In this document: positions 20,801 to 31,082 of the stretch, piece by piece | How the letters are laid out: every line of letters starts with the position of its first letter | How positions within the stretch are numbered: the stretch's first letter is position 1 | Origin: an uncultured Pelagibacteraceae bacterium | GTDB lineage: Bacteria > Pseudomonadota > Alphaproteobacteria > Pelagibacterales > AG-422-B15 | Length of the DNA: 64,000 nt | Reading direction: 5' to 3' | Assembly (NCBI GenBank): GCA_902570675.1 | Contig: CACFYZ010000002.1 | Span: 98,572-162,571 of the forward strand | The notes under the pieces: generated by a model | Databases searched by the model: none | Told to the model about the DNA's origin: nothing | The model's input: only the letters and a program-made list of their open reading frames with translations | Translations under genes and position numbers: made by a program

Positions 20801-21451
20801 CTAAAAACTAAAGCTGTTTTTCATTTTAAAGCTGTTCAATACAGGAATTGAACAATTAAATAATTTGCTAGTTGAGATGCTCTGCCCTCTCTTCTTATAC
20901 ATTTTTGCAGTGCAGGCGCCATTATCTGATATGATAGCAATCATTCTTCCACCGCTTTCCAACTGATCTACGATATTCTTTGGAACTTCTTCCACAGCTC
21001 CTTCAATTATTATTGCATTAAATGGACTTTGCTCAAGGCATCCTTTGGCAATTTCATTGTTAAAGAAAACAACATTATTGATATTATTCTCTTTTATTGA
21101 TTTCTCAGAAGCCTCCAGTAATTTTTTATTCTCTTCAACAACAATAACAGTTTGTGCGTGGTAGGATAAAATTGCAGCAAGATAACCAGTAGATGATCCC
21201 AAAATCAATACATTTTCATTGTCTTTTAAATTTATATTTAAAACTATTTTAGCTATAAGATCAGGTTTTGGGATTACTCTCCCCTCTTCGATGTTTAAAT
21301 TCATTTCCATGTACGATTGATTTTTAAGTTGAAGAGGCATAAAATTATTTCTGTCTAAAGAATAAAAGGTTGACACGATCCTTTCGGTCATACCATTAAT
21401 TGGCTTAATTTGACCATCTACCATATTTTTATTCAACGCTTCATTATTCAT
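20801..21451 (-). CDS. pcm: protein-L-isoaspartate O-methyltransferase family protein
   Basis: MVDGQIKPINGMTERIVSTFYSLDRNNFMP...NVLILGSSTGYLAAILS; alphaproteobacterial Pcm-like. Confidence 0.85.
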   Translation of the reverse strand: MNNEALNKNMVDGQIKPINGMTERIVSTFYSLDRNNFMPLQLKNQSYMEMNLNIEEGRVIPKPDLIAKIVLNINLKDNENVLILGSSTGYLAAILSYHAQTVIVVEENKKLLEASEKSIKENNINNVVFFNNEIAKGCLEQSPFNAIIIEGAVEEVPKNIVDQLESGGRMIAIISDNGACTAKMYKKRGQSISTSKLFNCSIPVLNSFKMKNSFSF

Positions 21452-21497
21452 AATTCTTGATAATAAATTTATAATATATCGTTCTTAACTTTTCAAA

Positions 21498-21520
21498 ATT
21501 ATTCACACAATGTGAATAAT
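21498..21520. repeat. perfect 10-bp inverted repeat ATTATTCACA-CAA-TGTGAATAAT
   Basis: Read directly between the pcm 5' end and tRNA-Cys. Confidence 0.8.
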
Positions 21521-21543
21521 AGTGTTATAAATGCAATCGACTT

Positions 21544-21617
21544 GGCCACGTGGCGGAATGGTTACGCAGAGGACTGCAAATCCTTGTATACCGGTTCGAT
21601 TCCGGTCGTGGCCTCCA
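21544..21617 (+). tRNA. tRNA-Cys (GCA), CCA encoded
   Basis: GGCCACG acceptor pairs CGTGGCC; anticodon loop CTGCAAA; GGTTCGATTCC T-arm; CCA end. Confidence 0.95.
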
Positions 21618-21619
21618 CT

Positions 21620-22636
21620 TTAAGATACATGTACTTTTAAAGCTTCAATAATTTTTGTTGCTTGATCTTCTCTAATCCACGAGTGAAAATTTTTTATCAT
21701 AGGAGGTGTAAAGTTTGGGACAAGTTGTGTCAACTTAGACCTCATCGATCTAATGGTGCCACTTTTTTTATTTGATGCAAGATACGCAATGTAGGATTGT
21801 GGATATTCTGGTTGAAGTCGTACGAGCTTTTCCGAATACATTTGAGCATCGGACAAGTTATCATCGAGAAAACTAAATCGCCATAGCTCATAATATGTTC
21901 GCCATTGTCCATAAATATCTTCATATAGTTCAAGCGCCTTATTCATTTCTGTATACGCTCTTTTTTTTTCATCTATTTGAAATAATGAAGAACCAAATAA
22001 CCTACGACCATGTGCAAATTTCTTATTCAATTTTATTGAGTTATATGAATGGTTAAGAGCTAAATCGAAGTTGCCTCCGTAATAATAAGATAGTCCAAAT
22101 GCAAATTGACAAAGAAAATTATTTTCATTTAAAGAAACAGAACTTCTCGCTAAATTGAGTAGTGTTTTACGAACCTTATTTGGATCCCTTACATTAAACA
22201 TCCATAATTTATCAGCGTAGGACATTGCAATTTTAGATATTGTAATTGCCAGGTCCTCTTTAGGAATTGAATTACTTAAAATATCATATGACTTTTTTGA
22301 AAGAAGAAATCTAATTGTTCGTTTATCTTTTTGGTTTTTTGATTTTCGAATTACACCATTTTCCTCAAGATATTTTAGTCGCCTCCAAAGTGTTCTTTCT
22401 GGCGACTGAGTAAAGTATTGAATATCATAGAAAGAAAGACCTTTAAAAAAGTTAACATAAAGTCTGAAGACTATTTCTAAGTCAAGTAAACTGGTCAGAG
22501 ATAATGATTTTAAAACACGAAATAATCCCCCATACAAAAAACTAAATACGGCTTCATCAAGCAAATTAACATTTTTTTCGACTTGGTCACTTCGTCCAAA
22601 TCCAAATTCGTATATATTATCTTTTTGAATAGTCAC
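21620..22636 (-). CDS. winged-HTH + TPR repeat protein (putative regulator)
   Basis: MarR-like wHTH (LSFYDIQYFTQSPERTLWRRLKYLEENGVIRKSKNQKDKRTIRFLLSKKSYDIL) followed by TPR-like helical repeats (FAFGLSYYYGGNFDLALNHSYNSIKLNKKFAHGRRLFGSSLF...). Confidence 0.65.
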   Translation of the reverse strand: MTIQKDNIYEFGFGRSDQVEKNVNLLDEAVFSFLYGGLFRVLKSLSLTSLLDLEIVFRLYVNFFKGLSFYDIQYFTQSPERTLWRRLKYLEENGVIRKSKNQKDKRTIRFLLSKKSYDILSNSIPKEDLAITISKIAMSYADKLWMFNVRDPNKVRKTLLNLARSSVSLNENNFLCQFAFGLSYYYGGNFDLALNHSYNSIKLNKKFAHGRRLFGSSLFQIDEKKRAYTEMNKALELYEDIYGQWRTYYELWRFSFLDDNLSDAQMYSEKLVRLQPEYPQSYIAYLASNKKSGTIRSMRSKLTQLVPNFTPPMIKNFHSWIREDQATKIIEALKVHVS

Positions 22637-22714
22637 TATGTTCTAATTAATATACTTCTTCTTAAAGTAAAACTAGATATAAATTCTATCTTTTGCTATA
22701 AGAAATTGTTCTCT

Positions 22715-22790
22715 TCCCCGGTAGCTCAGTTGGTAGAGCAAGCGGCTGTTAACCGCTTTGTCACTGGTTCGAGTCCAGTCCGGGGAGCCA
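22715..22790 (+). tRNA. tRNA-Asn (GTT), CCA encoded
   Basis: TCCCCGG/CCGGGGA acceptor; CTGTTAA anticodon loop; GGTTCGAGTCC; CCA. Confidence 0.95.
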
Positions 22791-22791
22791 A

Positions 22792-23529
22792 TTATAAGAT
22801 TTGACTCAAAAAAGTTTTTGTTCTTTCACTCTCCGGATTTGAGAAAAAGTCAGTTGGATTCTTGCTTTCAACTATTTGACCTTCATCCATAAAAATAATT
22901 TTATCGGCCACTTCTTTAGCAAAACCCATCTCATGCGTTACCACTAACATAGTCATGCCGCCTTCAGCAAGACCAACCATGACGTCGAGTACCTCTTTAA
23001 TCATTTCAGGGTCCAATGCAGATGTAGGCTCATCAAACAACATTATTCTAGGTTCCATGCATAGTGCTCTCGCAATGGCTGCCCTTTGCTGCTGACCTCC
23101 AGATAATTGTGCGGGATACTTATGTGCCTGATCATCAATTTGAACTCTTTTAAGGTATTCAAAAGCTTTCTCTCTTGCCTCAGTTTTAGGCATTTTTCTT
23201 ACCCAAATTGGTGCTAATGAACAATTATCCAGAATTGTGAGATGCGGGAATAAATTAAACTGTTGAAACACCATGCCAACCTCGCCTCTTATTTTTTCAA
23301 CACTTCGATTATCGTTTGTCAATTCTGTACCTTCAACAATAATATTACCTCTCTGATGTTCCTCAAGTCTATTAATGCATCTAATCAATGTCGATTTACC
23401 AGAGCCAGATGGTCCACAAATAACTATTTTCTCACCTTTTTTAATTTGCAAATTAATATCATTTAATACATGAAGCTCACCAAACCATTTGTGAACGCTA
23501 TTCATTTCTATCATTACATCTGAGGTCAT
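22792..23529 (-). CDS. aapP: general L-amino acid ABC transporter ATP-binding protein
   Basis: [18 protein letters not shown] Walker [16 protein letters not shown] signature, [13 protein letters not shown] Walker B; last gene after aapJQM. Confidence 0.95.
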   Translation of the reverse strand: MTSDVMIEMNSVHKWFGELHVLNDINLQIKKGEKIVICGPSGSGKSTLIRCINRLEEHQRGNIIVEGTELTNDNRSVEKIRGEVGMVFQQFNLFPHLTILDNCSLAPIWVRKMPKTEAREKAFEYLKRVQIDDQAHKYPAQLSGGQQQRAAIARALCMEPRIMLFDEPTSALDPEMIKEVLDVMVGLAEGGMTMLVVTHEMGFAKEVADKIIFMDEGQIVESKNPTDFFSNPESERTKTFLSQIL

Positions 23530-23534
23530 AATAT

Positions 23535-24617
23535 TTATTGTCCTGTATCTAATTTTTTTTCTAAGCGTTGACTATACCTGCTCATACCAAAACAAAAAAC
23601 CCAAAATATTGCTGCGGCAAAAACATACCCTTCATGAGAAAATCCAAGCCAATCCGGGTTAGTTCCAACAAATTGAATAATACCAAGAAAATCAAACAAT
23701 CCTATAATTAAAACAAGAGTCGTATCTTTAAAAACAGCAATAAAACTTCCAATTATTGCTGGAATTACCATTTTTAATGATTGGGGCAAAATTACTAATG
23801 CCATCATTCTCCAATATGTCAGACCTGCAGCTTGTGAAGCCTCATATTGACCTTTCGGCATTGCCTGAAGGCCGCCTCTCACAACCTCAGCCAAATAAGC
23901 TGCCGAAAAGAACATCACTCCAATTAATGCCCTGATTAATTTGTCAAAATTTACTCCCTCTGGCATAAAAAGTGGGAACATGTTAGATGCCATGAATAAA
24001 ACAGTAATTAGTGGAACGCCCCTCCATATTTCAATAAAGATAGTTGAAAGCAATGACACAACCGGCAGCTTTGATCTCCTGCCCAACGCCAATAATATAC
24101 CTATCGGTAATGATAAAACTATACCCACGCCAGCAATGACAAGTGTAAGAAATAAACCGCCCCAAAGCCTCGTCTCCACATTTTCAAGGCCGAGTCCTCC
24201 AGAAAAAAGAAAAACACAAATAATTGGAAATATAACAAGTAAAAATATACCAACTCCGCCCTTGTATTTTAAATTTGGTATAAGTAAATAGATGATGCTT
24301 ACTGTAAGTAAGAAATAAGCAATATTTATCCGCCAGAGTTCATCGGATGGGTATAAGCCATATATGATTAGTTTCATATTTTGCTTAATAAATACCCAAC
24401 AAGCGCCACTACTAGTGCAATCTTCTCGTGTTGACCCAGAAAATGTTGCATCAAAAAAGATCCATGAAAGCAGTGGTGGAATAATTATGTACAAAAAATA
24501 TAAACCCAACAAGGAAAGAACGGTATTGTACCAAGTTGAAAAAAGATTTTTTCTTATCCAACCTAGAATTCCTATTTCAATAACTGGTGGCTCGATTTTT
24601 TTACTCACATCTGACAT
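23535..24617 (-). CDS. aapM: general L-amino acid ABC transporter permease
   Basis: [33 protein letters not shown]...[32 protein letters not shown]. Confidence 0.94.
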   Translation of the reverse strand: MSDVSKKIEPPVIEIGILGWIRKNLFSTWYNTVLSLLGLYFLYIIIPPLLSWIFFDATFSGSTREDCTSSGACWVFIKQNMKLIIYGLYPSDELWRINIAYFLLTVSIIYLLIPNLKYKGGVGIFLLVIFPIICVFLFSGGLGLENVETRLWGGLFLTLVIAGVGIVLSLPIGILLALGRRSKLPVVSLLSTIFIEIWRGVPLITVLFMASNMFPLFMPEGVNFDKLIRALIGVMFFSAAYLAEVVRGGLQAMPKGQYEASQAAGLTYWRMMALVILPQSLKMVIPAIIGSFIAVFKDTTLVLIIGLFDFLGIIQFVGTNPDWLGFSHEGYVFAAAIFWVFCFGMSRYSQRLEKKLDTGQ

Positions 24618-25786
24618 TATCGCTCACCAACTTTCATCATACGATTAAATAAATTCATAAGGACCGACGTAAAAAGACTAAGGAACAAATAAACACCCAT
24701 TACCATGCCTATAATTTCAATAGCCTGTCCAGTTTGCATAAGAGCAGTGCCTGCAAAAACAAGTACCAGATCCGGATATGCAATTGCTGCAGCGAGTGAA
24801 GAATTTTTAGTCAGATTTAAAAATTGATTTGTTAGGGGCGGAACAATAACACGTAGCGCTTGAGGAATAATAATTAGTCTTAATACTAAACCCTCTTTTA
24901 ACCCAACAGACCTTGCAGCTTCGGTTTGACCCTTTGAGACCGCTAAAATACCAGCTCGGACAACTTCGGCTATGAATGACGCGGTATACATTGATAGTGC
25001 AAAAGTTAAGGCAACTAACTCAGGTATTAATTTCATACCGCCTCGATAGTTAAAGCCTTTAAGTTCTGGAATTTCAAAAGATATTGGAAAACCTGTAGCT
25101 GTCAAAGCTGCAATAAAAACACCAATTATTATTGCTGCGGAAACATAAAATGCGGGAAATGTTAGACCAGTCCTATTTTGTCTTCGTTTAGCCCAGATAA
25201 AAATAAAAATTGAGATAGCTATTGTTAGCCAAAATAAATAAAAAATAATAGTGGATCCTTCATTGAAAATAGGATCTGGAATAAATAGGCCTCTGTTGTT
25301 CAAAAAAACAGAATCCATAAACTCGAGACTTTCTTTTGGTTTGGGCAAAGCTCTGAGAACTGCAAAGTACCAAAAGAAGATTTGTAGTAAAAGTGGAATA
25401 TTTCTTATAATTTCAATATACGCTTCTGCAATTTTTGCAATTAACCAATTTGAGGATAATCGCATTATTCCAACCGTAAAACCAATAATAGTTGCAAAAA
25501 AGATTCCAATCCCAGCTACTAGTAATGTATTTAAAAGACCAACAATAAAAGCATCAAAATATGAAGAAGTAGGAGAATAATCGATTAAAGTCATGCCAAT
25601 ATCAAATTGGGACTCAACTCCTAAAAAGTGAAATCCACTTGCTAATCCTCGGGCCACCATGTTCTCAGCAGTGTTTTGCACTATATAAAAAATTGCAAGA
25701 ATGACTAAAATCAAAGTAATGGCTTGATAGAATGTTCCTTGAACATTCCTATTAAAGATGAATTTTGAAAATTTAGAAAAGCTCAT
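24617..25786 (-). CDS. aapQ: general L-amino acid ABC transporter permease
   Basis: AEVVRAGILAVSKGQTEAARSVGLKEGLVLRLIIIPQALRVIVPPLTNQFLNLTKNSSLA. Confidence 0.94.
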   Translation of the reverse strand: MSFSKFSKFIFNRNVQGTFYQAITLILVILAIFYIVQNTAENMVARGLASGFHFLGVESQFDIGMTLIDYSPTSSYFDAFIVGLLNTLLVAGIGIFFATIIGFTVGIMRLSSNWLIAKIAEAYIEIIRNIPLLLQIFFWYFAVLRALPKPKESLEFMDSVFLNNRGLFIPDPIFNEGSTIIFYLFWLTIAISIFIFIWAKRRQNRTGLTFPAFYVSAAIIIGVFIAALTATGFPISFEIPELKGFNYRGGMKLIPELVALTFALSMYTASFIAEVVRAGILAVSKGQTEAARSVGLKEGLVLRLIIIPQALRVIVPPLTNQFLNLTKNSSLAAAIAYPDLVLVFAGTALMQTGQAIEIIGMVMGVYLFLSLFTSVLMNLFNRMMKVGER

Positions 25787-25837
25787 AAAGTAACCAATTT
25801 ATTTTGTTATACTACAATATTTAAGCTCAATTCACAT

Positions 25838-25876
25838 AAAAAAAAGGAAGATCAAATTAATGACCTTCCTTTTTTA
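25838..25876 (-). terminator. intrinsic terminator/attenuator-like hairpin between aapJ and aapQ
   Basis: aaaaaaaaggaagatcaaattaatgaccttccttttttaa: GGAAGGTCA/TGATCTTCC-type stem with A/T tracts. Confidence 0.7.
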
Positions 25877-25915
25877 AACTTAAAGTAATCGTTGTTTTAT
25901 AAAAACGTAAGCAAA

Positions 25916-26941
25916 TTATCTTGCTGGTGGAGCATAGAGTACTCCGCCATTTTTATAAGACGCATTTGGTGAACCCGCTCTTGCTAAACCAACAGGAGTG
26001 TTTTCGCCAACATGTTTTTCATACACGTCACCATAGTTACCTACCATTGTGACAATGTCATAAGACCAACTGTCTCCTAGGTTTAAACCAGCGCCTGTTC
26101 CACCTTCTTTACCGCATAGTCTTGCAACTACAGGGTTAGATGTCATTGCGCAAGTTGTTTGAGCGTTAGATTGAGTTAAGCCAAATTCTTCAGCTTCAAT
26201 CATTGCATTTAGTGACCATCTTACAACGTCAGCCCAGTCACCATCACCTTCTCTAACAACAGGACCTAAAGGCTCTTTAGAAATTGTTTCAGGAAGAACG
26301 ACGTGTGCGTCAGGATCTGCTAACTTTGTTCTTTGAGCTGCTAAACCAGACTTATCAGTTGTGTATGTGTCACAACGACCTTCGTCGTAAGCGTTTACAA
26401 CTTCGTCTGCTTTTTCAAAAACAACTGGCTCATATGCCATGCTGTTAGCTCTAAAGAAGTCAGCCATGTTTAATTCAGTTGTCGTACCAAGGTTAGTACA
26501 AACACTTGCACCATCTAGCTCCATTGCGCTCGTAATGCCAGAGTCTTTTCTAACCATGAAACCTTGGCCATCATAAAAATTGACGCCTGCAAATTCTAAT
26601 CCGATTTGCGCATCACGTGATAATGTCCAAGTCGTATTTCTTGATAAAACATCAATTTCACCAGACTGTAATGCTGTAAATCTTTCTTTTGCAGTAAGAG
26701 GTACATATTTTACATTATCTGGATTTCCAAAAACGGCAGCAGAGACGGCACGACATACGTCTACATCAATACCACTCCAGTTCCCGCTCTCATCTGGGTT
26801 TGAGAAACCAGGGACACCCTGACTCACTCCACAGTTGAAGAAACCTTGCGATTTAACTGTATCAAGAGTTCCTGCATATGCAGCAGGGACCATAAATACA
26901 GAACAAATAACAGCAAGGATTGAGATTCTTATATTATTCAT
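25916..26941 (-). CDS. aapJ: general L-amino acid ABC transporter substrate-binding protein
   Basis: Signal peptide; GTLDTVKSQGFFNCGVSQGVPGFSNPDESGNWSGIDVDVCRAVSAAVFG...EPLGPVVREGDGDWADVVRW. Confidence 0.95.
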   Translation of the reverse strand: MNNIRISILAVICSVFMVPAAYAGTLDTVKSQGFFNCGVSQGVPGFSNPDESGNWSGIDVDVCRAVSAAVFGNPDNVKYVPLTAKERFTALQSGEIDVLSRNTTWTLSRDAQIGLEFAGVNFYDGQGFMVRKDSGITSAMELDGASVCTNLGTTTELNMADFFRANSMAYEPVVFEKADEVVNAYDEGRCDTYTTDKSGLAAQRTKLADPDAHVVLPETISKEPLGPVVREGDGDWADVVRWSLNAMIEAEEFGLTQSNAQTTCAMTSNPVVARLCGKEGGTGAGLNLGDSWSYDIVTMVGNYGDVYEKHVGENTPVGLARAGSPNASYKNGGVLYAPPAR

Positions 26942-27075
26942 AAGTGATTAATCCTTTTCTTTAATTAATTAATTAAATTAACAGCGGAAATATAATCACA
27001 GTTTAGTTATCTTCGAAACAAAAAAAAAGTTAAGAATTAAAAAATATGATGCCACAACATGTAGTGGATAAGTGT

Positions 27076-27732
27076 CTAATTTACCACTATTTGTCGAGCT
27101 ATAGTTATTCTTATATCTAATTCTTTTAGATTATTATTTACTAAGGATTGAGCATAATTGAATTCTTCTTCACTTAATTGACTGATCAAGTCGTCAATAC
27201 CCTCATAACCCGCACCACATAAACTAGTATAGTTACATTGTAGATACCATCTGACAGATTGGACTAAATCTTTTTTTATACCATCTCCAAATTCATACAT
27301 ATTAGCTACATTGAACTGAGCTTCAGGAACTCCATTTTCAGCAGCAAATAAATAATGTTTGAAAGCTTTTTTATAATTGGAACTAAAATACCAATGATCA
27401 TCATAATATTCTGCTAAAGCATACGCTGCTCGAGGATCATTATGATTGGTATAAAGATCTAAATAAATTTGCTTTGCTTTTTTGTAATTTGACAGTGACT
27501 GCGTAAGACAGAAATCGTCTATTTGACAGAGATTAATACTTGAAGCATCAGTATACAAGATTCCTAATACATATTTGGCATCCAGATTATTCTCATTTTC
27601 TGATTGATACCTTAGAACATCTATCGCTTTTTCTCTATCACCAGAAATAAGAAGATCATAAACTGTTTCTGCTTTAAGACTATAATTACCAGAAAAAATA
27701 ATAATTGTTATTAAATACAAAATCTTCTTCAT
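27076..27732 (-). CDS. secreted Sel1-like repeat protein
   Basis: MKKILYLITIIIFSGNYSLKAE signal peptide; Sel1 repeats (AENGVPEAQFNVANMYEFGDGIKKDLVQSVRWY). Start at 27732; the longer ORF runs into tRNA-Arg. Confidence 0.8.
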   Translation of the reverse strand: MKKILYLITIIIFSGNYSLKAETVYDLLISGDREKAIDVLRYQSENENNLDAKYVLGILYTDASSINLCQIDDFCLTQSLSNYKKAKQIYLDLYTNHNDPRAAYALAEYYDDHWYFSSNYKKAFKHYLFAAENGVPEAQFNVANMYEFGDGIKKDLVQSVRWYLQCNYTSLCGAGYEGIDDLISQLSEEEFNYAQSLVNNNLKELDIRITIARQIVVN

Positions 27733-27742
27733 AAACTTCTTT

Positions 27743-27819
27743 TGGCGCGCCCGAGAGGATTCGAACCTCTGACCCACAGCTTAGAAGGCTGTTGCTCTAT
27801 CCAGCTGAGCTACGGGCGC
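27743..27819 (-). tRNA. tRNA-Arg (TCT), CCA encoded
   Basis: Reverse complement GCGCCCGTAGCTCAGCTGGATAGAGCAACAGCCTTCTAAGCTGTGGGTCAGAGGTTCGAATCCTCTCGGGCGCGCCA. Confidence 0.96.
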
Positions 27820-28098
27820 TTACTTAAAATTATCAGCATAAGATTTACTTATAACTTTCCTCTCAGAGGTTTCAAGGACTTCATAATCTAAATCATTGGA
27901 CTTTGCGTAATTGATGGCGTCATCTTTAGTTTTAAATTGTAATTGAATTTGAGATATTGTATTGCTGCCGCCATTCCAACCCATCATTGTATCTTTTGTT
28001 TGATTTTTACTATCAGAAATTTTCAATATCCATTTGTTATATTTGGCCCTACCTGACTGCATTGCTGTTTTTGCCGGTTTGTATATTTTTGCTTGCAT
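27820..28098 (-). CDS. ETC complex I subunit (NDUFS4-like)
   Basis: MQAKIYKPAKTAMQSGRAKYNKWILKI...MMGWNGGSNTISQIQLQFKTKDDAINYAKSNDLDYEV. Confidence 0.92.
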   Translation of the reverse strand: MQAKIYKPAKTAMQSGRAKYNKWILKISDSKNQTKDTMMGWNGGSNTISQIQLQFKTKDDAINYAKSNDLDYEVLETSERKVISKSYADNFK

Positions 28099-28101
28099 TA
28101 A

Positions 28102-28974
28102 TTATCCTTTAGATCCATCTAATTTGAGTAAGTCACTATACAAATCTGTACGCCTATCTCTGAATACGCCCCATACATTTCTTAAATTTTCTGCTTCGTC
28201 AAGGCTCACTTTTCCTATCAATATTTCTTCTTTATCTCTGCTTGCTTCAGCAATTTTATCTCCTACATGATTTGTAATAAATGATCTTCCATAAAAGTAA
28301 TTTGATATATCCTGACCTTGTTCTGTTCCAATTCTGTTAGACGCAACTACTGGAATTTGATTGGCTGCAGAATGTCCAATCATTACTCTTTGCCACATAT
28401 CTGAACTATCAAAACCATCATCTTCTGGCTCTCCACCAATAGCTGTTGGGTAGAGAAGAACTTCCGCGCCCTTCAAGGCCATGATTCTTGCCACTTCAGG
28501 AAACCATTGGTCCCAACAAATTCCAATACCTATTTTTGCATAAGCCGTATCCCAAACTTTGAATCCTGTGTCGCCAGGGTTAAAGTAAAATTTTTCCTGA
28601 TACCCGGGGCCATCAGGAATATGAGACTTTCTATATTTTCCAAGTATTTCTCCATTGGTGTTTATAACAGCAATAGCATTATAGTGAGCCCTATTTGCTT
28701 TTTCAAAAAAACTGATTGGAAGTACAACTTTTAGCTCAGAAGCCAACTTTGCCATTCTCTCTATTGTTGGATGATTTTCAAAGGGCTTGGATAATTGAAA
28801 TAATTCATCTTTTTGATCCATACAGAAATAAGTAGACTCAAAAAGTTCTTGTATCAGTATGATTTGCGCCCCCATTTCAGCGGCCTTTCTTATTATACTT
28901 TCAGCTTTATCAATATTTTCTGTATTATTTTTTGAGCAAGTCATCTGAGTAGCAGCTAATGTTACTTCTCTCAT
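28102..28974 (-). CDS. aguB: N-carbamoylputrescine amidase (nitrilase superfamily)
   Basis: ILIQELFE, YRKSHIPDGPGYQEKFYFNPGDTGF, GICWDQWFPEVARIMALKGAEVLLYPTAIG; adjacent to aguA. Confidence 0.95.
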   Translation of the reverse strand: MREVTLAATQMTCSKNNTENIDKAESIIRKAAEMGAQIILIQELFESTYFCMDQKDELFQLSKPFENHPTIERMAKLASELKVVLPISFFEKANRAHYNAIAVINTNGEILGKYRKSHIPDGPGYQEKFYFNPGDTGFKVWDTAYAKIGIGICWDQWFPEVARIMALKGAEVLLYPTAIGGEPEDDGFDSSDMWQRVMIGHSAANQIPVVASNRIGTEQGQDISNYFYGRSFITNHVGDKIAEASRDKEEILIGKVSLDEAENLRNVWGVFRDRRTDLYSDLLKLDGSKG

Positions 28975-30014
28975 TTAATACTCCTTGGTTGTTGTTGTGT
29001 AATGCAATGAATATTTCCTCCACCTAATAATATATCATGACCATCGAGACACACAATCTGTCTATTTGGAAACTGAGATTTAATAATTTTTTGTGCATTT
29101 AAATCAGCTTCTTCGTCACCGAATACTGGAAATATAATTGCATCATTAGCAATGTAAAAATTTATGTATGAGCTTGGCTCATCATCACCTGGAATAATTC
29201 TTTTTTTTGACATTTCTAATTCAACGATATTGAAAGGGTTTCCATCAAGATCTCGAGATGACTTTAATGTTTCTAGATTTTCATTTAATAAATCATAATA
29301 AGAATCGTTCTTATCTGAGCAAGTCATCGCTATAATTGTCTTATGATTTGTGAAGCATGCAACGTTATCTACGTGTCCGTCAGTACCTTCATCTGTACCA
29401 TGCTTTAGCCAAACTATATTTTCAACTCCAAAATAATTCTTTAAATTACTTTCAATTTGAACTTTAGATAACTCAGGGTTTCTATTCTCGTTCAATAAGC
29501 ACTGTTCTGTTGTCAACAGTGTGCCATTTCCATTCACATGAATTGAACCACCTTCAAGGACCATATTATTTTTGAAATATTTCGAATTTGCGTGATCTAT
29601 CATAAATTTTGCAACTTTATCATCCAATTCATAGTTTTCTTGATAACCCCAACAGTTGAAGTCAGAGTCTACTCCACCTAATTGATTGTCTTTATTAATT
29701 AAAAATATAGCCCCAGAATCTCTACACCATGCGTCATTTATTGGTAATACTAAGATTTCAATGTTCTTATTTAATAATTTTTTAGCACTTGCTAAGTCAC
29801 TTGGATTTACAATCATTTTTAATTTTTCAAACTTGCTGATTGCGTTAGCTACGTTCGCCCATGCAATTCTTCCTTTATCGAGGTCGAAGTGCGACCATGA
29901 TGAAGTCGCATTAATTGGAAAAGTCTCTGTCGGCCATTGCATCCAACAACATTCGTGAGGTTGCCACTCAGCTGGCATATAAAATGAAAATTTAGACGGT
30001 GTACTCATATATTT

Positions 30015-30029
<15 letters not shown>
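28971..30029 (-). CDS. aguA: agmatine deiminase
   Basis: [53 protein letters not shown]. Confidence 0.95.
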
Positions 30030-30091
<62 letters not shown>

Positions 30092-30132
30092 AAGTGATGC
30101 CGAATGTATATAAAAACCTGCAATTCTTCAAT

Positions 30133-31080
30133 CTATTTAAGAAAGTCTAAAAGTATTTTGTTAACCTCGTCTGGTTTTTCTTGTTGAACCCAATGTCCAG
30201 CAGATTTAATAATATGACTTGATACCAAATTTTCGTGTAGAGACGGATTTATCGGGCTCCATTTAGATACAGGATCGTCTTCTCCAACGATGAAACATGA
30301 TGGGGGAGAAATTTTTTTATTATGCGTATCTTCAGTGATCTTCCAATTTCGATCAATGTTGCGATACCAGTTAATCGGGCCTCTCATTCCACTACTGCTG
30401 AATTCTTTTAGATAAAAATTAAAGTCTTCTTCGCTTAAAAAATGTGGAATACTAGAGTGCTCTCCCAAAGAGTCTAGAAATGTCATCCCTTTTTGTAATG
30501 GTTTAGGTTCAAATGTTTCCATCTCTTTGCCATCTGATGAAATAGAACTATAAATAGCTAAAAGTGATTTTTTCATATCTCTTTCGAGTTCTTTTTCAAC
30601 TAATCCTTCTTTTTGAAAATAAAGCATGTAAAAAAAAACATCTTTAAATAAAAACTTCATTGTCTCGATAGGTGGCATTTTAGATACCTGATAAGGAACG
30701 CTCATACCACAAACTTTATTAATTCTTTCGGAATGATAAAGTGCAGTATTCCAAACTACAGGCGCACCCCAATCATGGCCAACCAGATTAAACTTTTCTT
30801 CTCCTAAATGATTTGCAATTGCTAAAATATCAGATGTTAATTCCATAATATTATAAGACTCAATTTCATATGGTTTAGAAGTTTTTCCATATCCTCGCAT
30901 GTCAGGAGCAGCTACGGTAAATCCATTGTCTACAAAATAAGTTATTTGGTAACGCCATGAATACCAAGACTCTGGCCAGCCATGTGCAAATATTATGAGT
31001 GGACCTTTACCATCAACGTAAGTATTGATTTCAATTTTATTGTTTGGAATTACTTTAAATTTTTGATCAGAAAAATTCAT
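30133..31080 (-). CDS. alpha/beta hydrolase (epoxide hydrolase-like)
   Basis: FAHGWPESWYSWRYQI, PDMRGYGKTSKP, LVGHDWGAPVVW, GHWVQQEKPDEVN. Confidence 0.9.
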   Translation of the reverse strand: MNFSDQKFKVIPNNKIEINTYVDGKGPLIIFAHGWPESWYSWRYQITYFVDNGFTVAAPDMRGYGKTSKPYEIESYNIMELTSDILAIANHLGEEKFNLVGHDWGAPVVWNTALYHSERINKVCGMSVPYQVSKMPPIETMKFLFKDVFFYMLYFQKEGLVEKELERDMKKSLLAIYSSISSDGKEMETFEPKPLQKGMTFLDSLGEHSSIPHFLSEEDFNFYLKEFSSSGMRGPINWYRNIDRNWKITEDTHNKKISPPSCFIVGEDDPVSKWSPINPSLHENLVSSHIIKSAGHWVQQEKPDEVNKILLDFLK

Positions 31081-31082
31081 AT

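Noticed and set aside
23941-24291. 116-aa ORF antisense to aapM
   Set aside because: Shadow ORF inside a clear ABC permease gene.
26943-27000. GTGATTA ... TAATCAC inverted repeat upstream of aapJ
   Set aside because: Only 7 bp arms across ~45 nt of AT-rich DNA; expected by chance.
27733-27777. N-terminal MGQRFESSRARQKKF of the Sel1-protein ORF
   Set aside because: Overlaps the tRNA-Arg gene; a signal peptide starts cleanly at MKKILYL.
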